This document shows, piece after piece, positions 9,587 through 18,377 of a stretch of DNA of 64,000 bases. The DNA is taken from positions 248,001-312,000 of the forward strand of contig CAVRAZ010000002.1 in the NCBI GenBank assembly GCA_963719135.1. Reading direction: 5' to 3'. The notes beneath the pieces are model-generated. The model had not been told where the DNA came from and ran no database searches. It saw only the letters and a program-made list of their open reading frames with translations. A program made the position numbers and the translations under genes. Source of the DNA: CAVRAZ01 sp963719135 (GTDB taxonomy: Bacteria > Pseudomonadota > Gammaproteobacteria > DSM-19610). Within the stretch, counting starts at the first letter, position 1. Each line of letters opens with the position of its first letter.

Positions 9587-9790
9587 ATGTTAATATTGAC
9601 GCGAAGGGTGGGCGAAACCCTCATGATCGGCGACAATGTCACAGTCACCGTGCTGGGTGTGAAGGGTAATCAGGTTCGTATCGGCGTCAATGCGCCGAAG
9701 GAGGTTGCCGTGCATCGCGAGGAGATCTACGAGCGGATCAAGCGCGAACAGGAAAACGGGGTGGAGGATCCATCTACGCTTCGAGGGTGA
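9587..9790 (+). CDS. csrA: Carbon storage regulator CsrA
   Basis: Small dimeric RNA-binding protein that controls translation and stability of mRNAs by binding GGA motifs near ribosome-binding sites. The 67-aa product has the canonical start MLILTRRVGETLMIGD and the RNA-contact helix VAVHREEIYERI. The leader has GGA motifs at AAGGACG and in the Shine-Dalgarno TAGGAGAA (9572-9579), so autoregulation is plausible. It is followed by tRNA-Ser and tRNA-Arg, as in E. coli. Confidence 0.97.
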   Translation: MLILTRRVGETLMIGDNVTVTVLGVKGNQVRIGVNAPKEVAVHREEIYERIKREQENGVEDPSTLRG

Positions 9791-9868
9791 GTGCGCGCTT
9801 TACCTCGCCCGCCCTTACCGGTATGCTACCCGTCTACTGTATCTACTAGGGTTTCTGGTCGGTAGATG

Positions 9869-9959
9869 GGAGAGATGGCCGAGAGGCCGAAGGCGCTCCC
9901 CTGCTAAGGGAGTATGGGTCAAAAGCCCATCGAGGGTTCGAATCCCTCTCTCTCCGCCA
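9869..9959 (+). tRNA. tRNA-Ser (GCU)
   Basis: 91-nt type II tRNA. The acceptor stem GGAGAGA/TCTCTCC, the long variable arm, and the T-arm GAGGG-TTCGAAT-CCCTC are all visible. The anticodon GCT is at 9903-9905 within loop CTGCTAA. The CCA end is encoded. Confidence 0.97.
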
Positions 9960-9962
9960 AAT

Positions 9963-9993
9963 AAAAGGCGCCTCGAACGGGGCGCTTTTTTTG
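9963..9993 (+). terminator. Intrinsic terminator after tRNA-Ser
   Basis: A GC-rich stem (GGCGCC pairing with GGGCGC across TCGAAC) with an upstream A-run is followed by seven T residues. It begins 4 bp past the tRNA CCA end. Confidence 0.85.
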
Positions 9994-10218
9994 TTTCGAA
10001 TCGGCGTTCGAATCTTGCCATGTCAGGGGGGCGTACCTGCGTACCAACGGGACTTCGCTTCGTCTTGCGCACACGCGTTTCCTTATGGATAATCGCTCGT
10101 TCCCGTTGGCCCCGAATGCGCCACGCCTTCCGGGAAACGCGAGGCCTTGATTCCGCGAGGTCCGGGGTTACTTGGCGGGTGTGCCGGTCCCGCCAGGACT
10201 CAGAACGATCAATACAAC

Positions 10219-10295
10219 GCGCCCGTAGCTCAGCTGGATAGAGTACCTGGCTACGAACCAGGCGGTCGGGAGTTCGAATCTCTCCGGGCGCGCCA
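10219..10295 (+). tRNA. tRNA-Arg (ACG)
   Basis: 77-nt tRNA with acceptor stem GCGCCCG/CGGGCGC and anticodon stem CCTGG/CCAGG. The anticodon ACG at 10253-10255 would be read as ICG. CCA is encoded. Its 3' part was used as an integration site: a 46-bp near-copy occurs at 16762-16807. Confidence 0.97.
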
Positions 10296-10296
10296 T
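10251..10296 (+). repeat. Attachment site in the tRNA-Arg 3' half (left att copy)
   Basis: A 46-bp stretch from the anticodon loop to one base past CCA matches 16762-16807 at 45 of 46 positions; the single difference is at 10261. The tRNA stays intact, which is typical of integration by a tRNA-targeting tyrosine recombinase. Confidence 0.9.
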
Positions 10297-10519
10297 ATTT
10301 CACTATTGATTCCAATTAGTTATAGCTGAAACGCGCTGCTCGTTGTTTTTCCTCTCCCGGAATTTGTGACCGAAATTGTGCTATTTTGCTCATTGCTCAT
10401 TGCTTATGGCACACACAGATCATACTCATTTGGAAAACAGCGAGTTAACGCCATCGGGTATTCTCTGTTCTACAGATGACAGTTCTGGTGAAAAACCAGG
10501 CGGTCTACCAAAGATCCAC

Positions 10520-12961
10520 TCACAAGTTTGTTTCAATCTCCCCGGTACTGTATCCAATCGCACGGTATCCGCGTAGACGTCTTTCAAACATCCTTGCCAG
10601 CATAGGTACATCGCGATCGACATAGTCGTAGATGCGAACTTCAGTCTTGTCTGGATACAGGCGGTGAAGCCTGCCGGCATACTGAACCAGTGTGCCTTTC
10701 CAGGAGACCGGCAGAGCCAGAAACAAGGTGTCCAGTCGCGCATCGTCAAATCCTTCTCCAATGTAGCGGCCGGTTGCGAGGATCAACCGCTCTTCGTTAT
10801 CGGGAATGGCGGCCAGCCGGTCCAAATCATCACGGCGTGTTTTTGCACCTCTGCCTCCATGCAGAACAATCAGGTTGCGCGTGAAATTGCGCAATCGGTT
10901 GGAAAAGTACTCCAGATGTTCTTTTCGCTCCGTGAGCAAGATCGGTGACCGACCTTCTTCGAGCGCATGCAGGACGTCGTTGCATATCAGGCTATTGCGA
11001 CGCTCGTCAGTGGCGAGCCGCCGGTAAAGCTCCTGAATACGCAGGCCGCTGTTGTCGTCGATGTTTAATCCCGTCTCGCGGATAATCAGGTTGTGATTGA
11101 AGGGACGGCGTACTGCATGGTTTCGGGCATCCACAGTAAAGCGAACCGGACCTAACTGCATTTCGATAATGGGATGATGGCCGTCACGGCGTTGCGGTGT
11201 GGCAGTCAGGCCGGTAATGAAGCGTGCTCTGACCTCGGCCAGAACGCGTTCGAAAGATATGGCAGGAAGGTGGTGGCATTCATCCACGATTACATGGCCA
11301 TAGTTGGCCACCAGATCATCCACTTTATCCTTGCGCACCAGGCTCTGGATCATGGCAACGTCGAGCCGGCCATTGGGTTTGTGTTTGCCGCCACCGATTC
11401 GCCCAATGTCCTTGATATCCAGCCCGAGGAACAGCGCGAGTTGTGCGATCCACTGATCGAGCAACGGCTGACGATGCACCAGGACCAGGGTGTTACATTG
11501 TCGTTCGGCAATCAGCCAGGTTCCGACGACGGTCTTGCCGATGCCAGGCGGTGCGACGAAGACACCGATATCATGTTGACGCAGGGTATCGACAGCCTGT
11601 TTCTGGATGGCCGTGAGTTTACCATCGAACTTTACATCGAGCGGTTCACCAGGATGGCGTCGGTCGTCAATGGCCGGTGTGCTTCCATATCGTTTGAGCA
11701 AGGCCGCAAGTTCGTCCCGACATCCACGGGGCAAGGCGATGTGTTTGGAGAATTCCTCGGCGCAGCTGATCACCCGTGGCGTCAATGCTGTGGACAGCCG
11801 CATACTCTGCTTTTTGTAGAACTCCGGATTCTGAAAGGCCGCCAATCGCTTGATCTGGTTTAGCATGGGTGACGGCAGATCCGTTTTGTCGACAAACAGG
11901 CGCTGTGCAAGAATGGCATGAACTTTGGTGGGTATAGGTTCAATAATGTGCACTTTCTCTGGTCGTCCTGAGGGCGGACGTTCCCACGGTGCGTCTTCCC
12001 TTACGTCTTCGTTTAGGGAGTCAAATCGAACGCCAACGATCTTCCCCTGCCGCGCGGCATCACGAGCGATGGATTCCACAGTGGACGGCGCTATCCGTGT
12101 TAGTGACGCTAGATAGGCCCATTGATCCGGGTGTGGCTGGAAGTTTTCGTCCAGGAAAACAGTATTGCCAGCTTGACGCGGCTCATATTGCAGCGGCAGG
12201 GCGATGAGGTTACCGAAACCGCCACGTGGCAGGGTGTCCTGATTGGGGAACAGGCGGTCATAGGAACTCATCGCCAGCTGATGACGGCGTGACATAGTCT
12301 CGGTGATGAGATAACAACCCATGCGGCGGGCGCTAACCGCGGGGATCGGTGAACTGAAGAAGAACCAGACATGGGCGCCGTTACCCGATCGCGAGCGTTC
12401 CACTGCAGTAGGAATACCAAGGTCCCGGCAGGTATCGACAAATGCCGTCACGTCATCGAGCCACGATTCCTTGTCAAAGTCGGCGGCGAGGAACCAACAG
12501 GTTTCATCCTTGAGCAGGGGATAGACACCGATGGTGTGCCGCCCCTGGAGATGGTCGAGGAAGACCTGGTGGTTGAACGGCAGAAATGCCTGGTTCGGAC
12601 AGTCGCTGCATTTTACCCGGGGTTTTTCGCAGACGCCACGCACCCATTCGTTGCCGCAGGCTGGCGAATAGCCTTTCCGGTCGCTCTTTGTACTTATCCA
12701 GAGCTTTGGGTAGACATCATCCCGACCGCTGAATAGTCGGCGGAATAAAGAGATTTTTCCTTCGGCATTGGTGGGTATATCAGCGCTGGGTTGTATTGCC
12801 GGGGCGAAAGGAACTACAGGCGTTGATTCCATGGCGGCAAGCTCTGCCTTGAGTGCGGCCAATCGTTTCTCGCTCTCACTATGTTTGTGTGAGAGTTCAG
12901 CAAGCTGCGCTTCCTCGCGGGCAATCGCCTCGCGCAGAGAGTGTTCATTCGTCAATGCCAT
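10520..12961 (-). CDS. TOTE-type primase-superfamily 2 helicase fusion
   Basis: An 813-aa protein joining a nucleotidyl-polymerising primase-like domain to a DNA translocase. Residues 1-45 look coiled-coil. Residues 70-290 match the archaeo-eukaryotic primase domain annotated in TOTE conflict systems: a four-Cys knuckle (C102, C111, C118, C121), catalytic DFD (161-163), SGNGAH (192-197) and the third acidic site in FPNQDTL near 241. Residues 445-813 are an SF2 helicase: Walker A APPGIGKT (470-477), DECH (560-563), TATP (586-589), and motif VI QYAGRLHR. ATG at 12961 lies 10 bp inside abiEii, so translation is coupled. A role in anti-phage or anti-plasmid conflict is inferred from family and neighbours. 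Confidence 0.85.
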   Translation of the reverse strand: MALTNEHSLREAIAREEAQLAELSHKHSESEKRLAALKAELAAMESTPVVPFAPAIQPSADIPTNAEGKISLFRRLFSGRDDVYPKLWISTKSDRKGYSPACGNEWVRGVCEKPRVKCSDCPNQAFLPFNHQVFLDHLQGRHTIGVYPLLKDETCWFLAADFDKESWLDDVTAFVDTCRDLGIPTAVERSRSGNGAHVWFFFSSPIPAVSARRMGCYLITETMSRRHQLAMSSYDRLFPNQDTLPRGGFGNLIALPLQYEPRQAGNTVFLDENFQPHPDQWAYLASLTRIAPSTVESIARDAARQGKIVGVRFDSLNEDVREDAPWERPPSGRPEKVHIIEPIPTKVHAILAQRLFVDKTDLPSPMLNQIKRLAAFQNPEFYKKQSMRLSTALTPRVISCAEEFSKHIALPRGCRDELAALLKRYGSTPAIDDRRHPGEPLDVKFDGKLTAIQKQAVDTLRQHDIGVFVAPPGIGKTVVGTWLIAERQCNTLVLVHRQPLLDQWIAQLALFLGLDIKDIGRIGGGKHKPNGRLDVAMIQSLVRKDKVDDLVANYGHVIVDECHHLPAISFERVLAEVRARFITGLTATPQRRDGHHPIIEMQLGPVRFTVDARNHAVRRPFNHNLIIRETGLNIDDNSGLRIQELYRRLATDERRNSLICNDVLHALEEGRSPILLTERKEHLEYFSNRLRNFTRNLIVLHGGRGAKTRRDDLDRLAAIPDNEERLILATGRYIGEGFDDARLDTLFLALPVSWKGTLVQYAGRLHRLYPDKTEVRIYDYVDRDVPMLARMFERRLRGYRAIGYSTGEIETNL

Positions 12962-13869
12962 GGCCCGCCCGGTTCCCACTTCGACCTGAATTCCATTTCC
13001 TGGACCAATGCCTGTGTTGGAGGGCGAAGGAATGTCTCCAGAAAAAGACAGACCTCCATTAGCGACGGTGGAGAGGTGACGGCCATTCCCTTGCGTATAA
13101 AGGCGTTCCACTGATTGTTCTTATGCGCGTCTTCATAGAATTCGGGGCTGAGTCCGGATGGCGTGTGTTCTGGTAAAGATGTACGACGGCGCGAGAATGT
13201 ATTGTGGATCGCTTCTGACAATATCAGGCCATCGAAATCGAACTCGCGGGCAATAACCCAAAGATCGTAGAAGTCCTTCATCCGGCTGTTCGCCATACCC
13301 AGATTGACCAGTGCCTGGAATTTCTCCGCTACCACGGTTTCGCGGGGGTACGCCTTCAAGTGTGGGGCAGGGTTGCCCAGCAGGGTGGGATACTCGATTT
13401 CTTCCGCCTCGGGTGTCACAGCGTCCCCGAAACCAATGTCGGCCTGAATCGTTACCCGGGCGCCGGCCAGGTCTCCGAACAGCCGCACGCGTAAGCCGCC
13501 ATATTCTGTTTGATCGCGGATTACTTCAACCTGGACGCTGTCCGCCATCAGTGCCAGGCCGTCATCCTCAACGGGAATGTCACAGAGTTCGCGAAAGATT
13601 GCCCGCAGATCTGCTTCACCGCTGTCGCCGAAGCCGAGGAAATCCACATCGCCTGTCGGGCGGTGCGGCCGGTCGCCCCACAACAGGAACAGCATTGCAC
13701 CCTTCAGGACGAAGCGATTCTGATAACTTGATTTACTGAGGCGGTACAAGAGTCTTTCCAGCCCGTATCGGGTCAGGAGCAACTGAAAATCCTCGCTCCG
13801 TTCACGGGACAGTGCCAGCAGGCGGTCACGCACAGAGGCCGCTGTATTTTTCCCACGTTTATTATTCAT
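12952..13869 (-). CDS. abiEii: AbiEii/AbiGii-family nucleotidyltransferase toxin
   Basis: Toxin of the type IV AbiE abortive-infection system; family members are DNA polymerase beta-like nucleotidyltransferases. The 305-aa product has the FVLKGAMLF strand-helix and the catalytic GDVDFLGFG (residues 73-81), followed by the conserved VVAEKFQALVNLG and MKDFYDLW segments. It starts 4 bp inside abiEi and overlaps the helicase start, making a tight three-gene unit. The substrate cannot be read from the sequence. Confidence 0.9.
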   Translation of the reverse strand: MNNKRGKNTAASVRDRLLALSRERSEDFQLLLTRYGLERLLYRLSKSSYQNRFVLKGAMLFLLWGDRPHRPTGDVDFLGFGDSGEADLRAIFRELCDIPVEDDGLALMADSVQVEVIRDQTEYGGLRVRLFGDLAGARVTIQADIGFGDAVTPEAEEIEYPTLLGNPAPHLKAYPRETVVAEKFQALVNLGMANSRMKDFYDLWVIAREFDFDGLILSEAIHNTFSRRRTSLPEHTPSGLSPEFYEDAHKNNQWNAFIRKGMAVTSPPSLMEVCLFLETFLRPPTQALVQEMEFRSKWEPGGPWH

Positions 13870-14477
13870 GCCGCGATTGATTCCAGGTAGGGTCGCATGA
13901 CATTTCGTACGCGGCAGATATCGGCATAGTGCCAGAGATCATCCATGGTGCAGCGTCGTGATTGCCAGCATTCCCTGAGCGCTTCGATGGCAACGTCCAG
14001 GCCGATTTTGTTCCGGTATTTGAAACAATCGGCGATGGTCTTGGCGGGGGAATACACGTGTACCGTCACGCCCTCGATTCGGTGTTCCTCGATGCCGGCA
14101 CGGAGTGCGGTCCTGGAGAAGCGCACGATGCGTAGGGGTGGGTACTCCACGCGCGGTCGCCAGGCTTTTTCACCAATGGCGAGCCAGACTTCAAACGGCG
14201 CCTGGGTTGTGAGTTCGTGAAAGCGCAGGGCGGACAGCAGGCAGACTACGCCGTTGGGCACGCGCTTGCAGACCTCTGCCAGCGAGTGGTGTTCGGTGGC
14301 ACCGCTTCCCGGCAGAACATAGAGTCCTCGGCTGATCCGCTGCAGCTTGCCGGCCGCACAGAGGCGGCTGAGATAGGTCCGCGGGATGCCATCGGGATCC
14401 AGATCGCGCGGACGCAGCACGCCCGTCTTCCTGACCAGCTCCAGAATTTTGTCCGTTCGTGTGGTTCGGGTAGCCAT
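13866..14477 (-). CDS. abiEi: AbiEi-family antitoxin and autorepressor
   Basis: Antitoxin of the AbiE pair. The 203-aa product has an N-terminal winged-helix region (RTDKILELVRKTGVLRPRDL, then GIPRTYLSRLCAAGKL) and the AbiEi C-terminal domain with VHVYSPAKTIADCFKYRNKIG. Known AbiEi proteins repress their own promoter by binding inverted repeats. Such a repeat lies directly upstream (14484-14539). Confidence 0.9.
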   Translation of the reverse strand: MATRTTRTDKILELVRKTGVLRPRDLDPDGIPRTYLSRLCAAGKLQRISRGLYVLPGSGATEHHSLAEVCKRVPNGVVCLLSALRFHELTTQAPFEVWLAIGEKAWRPRVEYPPLRIVRFSRTALRAGIEEHRIEGVTVHVYSPAKTIADCFKYRNKIGLDVAIEALRECWQSRRCTMDDLWHYADICRVRNVMRPYLESIAA

Positions 14478-14483
14478 GATATT

Positions 14484-14539
14484 GGAATGTTACAATACAT
14501 CATGAGATATATACAACTCACGATGTACTGTAACATTCC
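14484..14539 (-). promoter_or_regulatory. Putative AbiEi operator
   Basis: Two 18-bp arms, GGAATGTTACAATACATC (14484-14501) and the inverse of 14522-14539, match at 17 of 18 positions with a 20-bp spacer. They begin 6 bp upstream of the abiEi ATG. Spacing and position fit the paired inverted repeats bound by AbiEi. Confidence 0.75.
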
Positions 14540-14605
14540 TGAAAGGCTGGCTTTGGGAGTTCTGCCATCATCATCGGTATCCGGAACACTGATTCCGCTG
14601 TTTTT

Positions 14606-14818
14606 TTGAAGGAAATAGATATGCGAATTCCTTTCAAAACTTATGGGCTGCCACAGGGGGGCCGATCCCCGACAACAAGATCTTCCGCGGCGATCATTCT
14701 CGCAGAGGTTGTCCTTCCCGAAAATGCGTTCAGGTTGATATTCTTGACCTTTTTCGGAGAAGTCGTCAATCTGGAATTCCCGGCCATCCTCGGTGCCGAA
14801 GTTAATCCAGAAGCATGA
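14606..14818 (+). other. Doubtful short ORF
   Basis: A 70-aa frame beginning MKEIDMRIPFKTYG is preceded by a weak purine-rich stretch. It overlaps the start of the decayed transposase by 4 bp. The family is not recognised and there is little sign of coding; it may be filler between the AbiE operator and the IS remnant. Confidence 0.2.
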
Positions 14819-15829
14819 AGACGATTATTAGTGCGCTGTTGACATTTCTCTCCACCTTGTTTCGGTCTCGGGCGACCCTGCAGCTCGAGATCGTCGCGCT
14901 ACGCCATCAGCTCACGTCTATCAGCGAACGACCTTGCGTCCCCGGATTCAACCGGCAGACCGACTGTTCTGGTCCTGTCTCTCGCGCTCCTGGTCGGATT
15001 GGCGGAGTGCGCTCGTCTTTGTTCAGCCCGGGACCGTGATCGCCTGGCAGCGGAAACGCTTTCGCGATCATTGGGCCAAGTTGAGTCAGCAGGGTAGGCC
15101 AGGTAGGCCGCCGATATCCAAAGAAATCAGGGCACTGATCCGCAAGATATCGGTAGCCAATTCCGGCTGGGGTTCGCCTCGAATTGTCGGGGAACTGTGG
15201 AAACTGGGTATTGATGTTGCCAAATCCACCGTAGACAAATACCGGGTATGGTTCAAACAACCACCGTCGCCGACATGGAAGACGTTTCTGAAAAATCATG
15301 TCAGGGATTTGGTATCGATCGATTTCTTTGTGGTCCCCACCGTAAGATTCAAAGTGCTGTTCGTTTTGGTGGTCCTCGCTCACCACCGTCGCAGGGTGGT
15401 GCACTTCAATGTCACGGAGCATCCCACCGCTCAGTGGACCGGACAGCAGATCATCGACGTACGGCTCCGGAGTATCTCCTGCGGGATCGAGACGCTGTTT
15501 ATGGAAGCCAGTTTCAGAGGCGTGTCAAGAGCCTGGGAATCGAAGTGGTACTCACTGCGCCACGCAGCCCTTGGCAGAATGCGTTTGTGGAACGCGTGAT
15601 CGGTAGCATCCGGCGGGATTGCCTGGATCATGTCATCGTGTTGAACGAATGCCACCTAAAACGGATATTGACCAGCTATTTGAAATATTATCACCGCTGG
15701 CGGACGCATCTGTCACTGGATATGGATAGCCCACAATCGCGATCGGTGCAGCCACCGGCCCTTGGAAAGGTCGTGCAATTCCCAGAAGTGGGTGGTCTAC
15801 ATCATCATTATGAACGGCTGGCAGCGTGA
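14815..15829 (+). pseudogene. Degenerate rve/DDE integrase-core transposase
   Basis: The product is readable only by joining three frames. An N-terminal part has TLQLEIVALRHQL. A middle part (frame change near 14930-14950) has LVSIDFFVVPTVRFKVLFVLVVLAHHRR. A C-terminal part (frame change near 15455) has EYLLRDRDAVYG, VLTAPRSPWQNAFVERVIGSIRRDC and EVGGLHHHYERLAA. The D-D-E residues survive, but at least two frameshifts make it inactive. No clean inverted repeats were found around it. Confidence 0.8.
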
Positions 15830-15928
15830 TCGTGTGTGATGTGATTTTTCGGAAAGCACAGGCGGTGTTCGGATGGTATCGGTGACGATTATCATCGATA
15901 TGACACTTCATGTAATTGTCAACGTAGT

Positions 15929-16339
15929 TTATGACGGCTCATTTCGACCGGATAGCACTTCCCAGAACTGGCGGGGAGAAATCACGGGTAACCATTCGAT
16001 GCGTTTCAGTTTCAGCAGCGCTTTGTCGCCTGTAACGAAAACCTGAGCCTGTCCTGCCAGTGCGGAAGCAATGATTGCTTCATCGTCAGGATCAGGCAAG
16101 GAAGGAAAGGGAGGCTCACCTTCCACAAGCGTTGCCTCGGCACGGAGTAAGGCTAAAAACGCTTCCGTGACCGATGCAGACTGACCCAGCTTGCCGGGAA
16201 GTATACGTTCAAGTTCCTGGAGGACAGGGTCCGAAATGAGTAGGTCATGAGACTGAAGAACGATCTCAAACAATTCCGCGCACAGTCCGCGTGTGGTAAG
16301 GGCGCTGGCCAGGACATTGGTGTCGAGGAAGACCTTCAC
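15929..16339 (-). CDS. PIN-domain ribonuclease toxin, VapC-like
   Basis: 136-aa PIN-fold protein of the kind annotated as a putative TA-system toxin. Acidic metal-site residues are visible: D6 in FLDTNVLAS, E40-region QELERILPG, DPDDE near residue 83, and VTGDKALL near residue 102. It overlaps the upstream antitoxin gene by 4 bp. Members cleave RNA, often tRNA; the target here is unknown. Confidence 0.85.
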   Translation of the reverse strand: MKVFLDTNVLASALTTRGLCAELFEIVLQSHDLLISDPVLQELERILPGKLGQSASVTEAFLALLRAEATLVEGEPPFPSLPDPDDEAIIASALAGQAQVFVTGDKALLKLKRIEWLPVISPRQFWEVLSGRNEPS

Positions 16340-16551
16340 GAAATATCGCGAAAGACATCGTCGTCGCTTAAGTAGCCGGCTGCCTCGGCAAGTGGCAGTG
16401 CCTTGCGACGCAGCTCGCGGAATCGCTCCACAGCGATGTTCTTGCGAAGCATTTCTCGCGCCAGATCACTCTTGGTGCGATGCTGGCGTTTGGCCAGTTC
16501 GTCCAGACTGTTTTCCAGTTCGTCGTCGATACGGATGGTCAGGGTGCCCAC
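16336..16551 (-). CDS. Ribbon-helix-helix antitoxin, VapB-like
   Basis: 71-aa protein with an N-terminal ribbon-helix-helix DNA-binding segment (TLTIRIDDELENSLDELA, then TKSDLAREMLRKN) and a C-terminal tail that would block the PIN toxin. It is first in a two-gene unit with the toxin (4-bp overlap). A palindrome 27 bp upstream is a likely operator. Confidence 0.85.
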   Translation of the reverse strand: MGTLTIRIDDELENSLDELAKRQHRTKSDLAREMLRKNIAVERFRELRRKALPLAEAAGYLSDDDVFRDIS

Positions 16552-16577
16552 GGGGTTCTCCAGGTAATTAAAGCATG

Positions 16578-16596
16578 TGTATTACATTGTAATACA
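16578..16596 (-). promoter_or_regulatory. Palindromic operator of the VapBC-like pair
   Basis: A perfect inverted repeat TGTATTAC-ATT-GTAATACA lies just upstream of the antitoxin gene, the usual place for autoregulation by RHH antitoxins. Confidence 0.65.
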
Positions 16597-16630
16597 ACGG
16601 CAGGCATGAAGATAGACTGTAATAGGCCTA

Positions 16631-16709
16631 TGGCTGTCCAATAGACGGTTTCAATTAGCCCCAAACAACGCCAAATAAGGCCAAACAGACAGAATTTATT
16701 GGACAGCTA
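16631..16709. repeat. Inverted repeat and three 10-bp iterons beside the right att copy
   Basis: TGGCTGTCCAATA (16631-16643) and the near-inverse TATTGGACAGCTA (16697-16709) bracket three tandem 10-mers starting CCAAACA, CCAAATA and CCAAACA at 16661, 16671 and 16681. One-helical-turn phasing next to an att site suggests arm-type binding sites for an integrase or excisionase. This is inferred. Confidence 0.5.
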
Positions 16710-16761
16710 TTTTTAATATTATTAAGCAGAGTCAGTGAGATAGAAAGTCTAGGTTGGAATA

Positions 16762-16807
16762 CTACGAACCAAGCGGTCGGGAGTTCGAATCTCTCCGGGC
16801 GCGCCAT
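16762..16807 (+). repeat. Second copy of the tRNA-Arg 3' end (right att copy)
   Basis: Direct repeat of 10251-10296 with one mismatch. It lacks the 5' half of a tRNA, so it is an attachment-site duplicate rather than a second tRNA gene. A recombinase gene starts 15 bp further on. Confidence 0.9.
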
Positions 16808-16821
16808 TAAATACAAGAAAC

Positions 16822-17670
16822 TTAAGCAGTTACGGTTACAGCCGAACCACTTTTTTCTTGCTCATTTTCCGACTGTGCTAGGTTTGTGCTAACCAGTCGG
16901 AGTTCCGAAAGACCGTCCGCGTATTCCGCCAGATGCTCGACAGACAAATGGGCATACCGGCGGACCATTTCATAGTCGGACCAGCCTCCCAGTTCCTGCA
17001 GCGCATGGAGAGGCGTTCCCTGCTGGACATGCCAGCTTGCCCACGTGTGCCGCAAATCGTGCCACCGAAAGTTCCTGATCCCAGCTCTGACGAGTGCTTT
17101 GCGCCAGGCATGGTTGTTGGCCTTGGTGACAGGCTCGCCTTGATAAGTAAACACTCGACTCGAGTGTTTCCCCGCTTGCTGCCTGAGCACCAGTACCGCT
17201 TCGGCATTCAGTGGCACCGGGATGGCTTTTCGAGCCTTCGCTTGGTCAGCGTGAATCCATGCACATCGGCGATCCAGATCGACTTGCGACCATTCGAGCT
17301 TGACCACATTGGCCTCTCTTAATCCAGTCGCAAGGGCAAATCTCGCCATTGCCGCCAGATGATCAGGAAGCTCCGCTAACAATCGATCTGCTTCCTCTCT
17401 CGTCAGCCATCGAACCCGACGTTTCGTCTGCGACAGCATGCGGACGTGTGGCGCGCGTTCCAGCCATTCCCATTCGCGTTCAGCGCGTCTGAGAATGGCT
17501 CGCACGACTTCAAGCATCCGATTGACGGTCGCATTCGAAACACCGTCGGACAACCTGGACTTCGTCAGGTCATCCAGCACCTCCCTAGGGCGTGAAGCCT
17601 GTTCGATGCCCAGCGCGAACGCCCAACTGTAATGCATTCGCAGAACGATTTGTGCGTTCTTTAAAAGACG
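16822..17670 (-). pseudogene. Tyrosine recombinase/integrase, N-terminally truncated
   Basis: Phage-type integrase with the catalytic set visible: Arg in ATGLREANV, His-x-x-Arg in WHDLRHTWASWH, and Tyr in VRRYAHLSVEH. The conserved frame continues upstream of the first Met (271 aa from 17637) until it meets an ISL3-type end at about 17671, so the arm-binding N-terminus is lost. Its position beside the right att copy suggests it belonged to a second element lying to its right. Confidence 0.85.
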
Positions 17671-18276
17671 GGCTCTTCGCGTAATCGTGTGGGTGATTTT
17701 GAGTCATTTTAGAGGATCGGTAGCATGCACGTCAGTATCTTGAGCCGCAGATACTCTTCATCGCGCAGCCCGTATGCGCGGCGCTGTATGACGCGGATCT
17801 TGTTATTGAGGCCCTCGACAAAGTCCAGCGAGACCTTGTTCTCGGGCTGGCAGTACGCGGCGATTCCCTCCCAATGACGTTCGATCATCTCAGCGAACTT
17901 CTCGTACGGCTTCAGGCGCTGCCACTTGAGGCTCGCACACCAGTTGTCGAAGAAGCGTCGTGCCCAGCCCTCGCGCTCATAGTCCCAGAGCTGGCCGAAG
18001 GATTCCTTGAGCAGGTAAGCCGTGTTGAGCCGCCGGTTCGCGGCAAGCAGCGCCTTGAGTGCCTTCTTGCCCTCCAGTCTCAGGTTCTCCTGGCGCGACA
18101 GCAGCGTGTACTTCTGCCCCTTGATGTAGCGCCGCTCTTTGCCGCTGAGGCGGGCGTACTCGTTCTTGCGCACCTGATCCAAGGCCTTGCCCAGGTGGCG
18201 CATCACATGGAACTTGTCGAACAGGATCGCCGCCTGCGGGGCGCGCGCCTGGGCCACATTGCGAAACGGCTTCCAC
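17671..18276 (-). pseudogene. ISL3-family element fragment (transposase C-terminal half)
   Basis: The left end begins GGCTCTTCGCGTAATCGTG, an ISL3-like terminus, inside the integrase gene. The transposase frame (stop at 17709) has the C-terminal motifs WKPFRNVAQ, FDKFHVMRHLGKALDQVR, EGLNNKIRVIQRRAYG and LRDEEYLRLKI. It is cut at 18276 by IS21-A copy 1, and the N-terminal half does not resume on the other side. Confidence 0.85.
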
Positions 18277-18377
18277 TGCTATCGCCGGTGTAAATTTGTA
18301 TCAGATCAGCCGGTTTAAAAATGTTTGCGGGGAAGTGGGCACGTAAGCGTGTTTTAGGTAGTCGTTGTCGATCTGTT

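Noticed and set aside
16740..16807. Second tRNA-Arg gene
   Set aside because: Only the 3' half of a tRNA is present; acceptor 5' strand and D-arm are missing, so it is an att duplicate.
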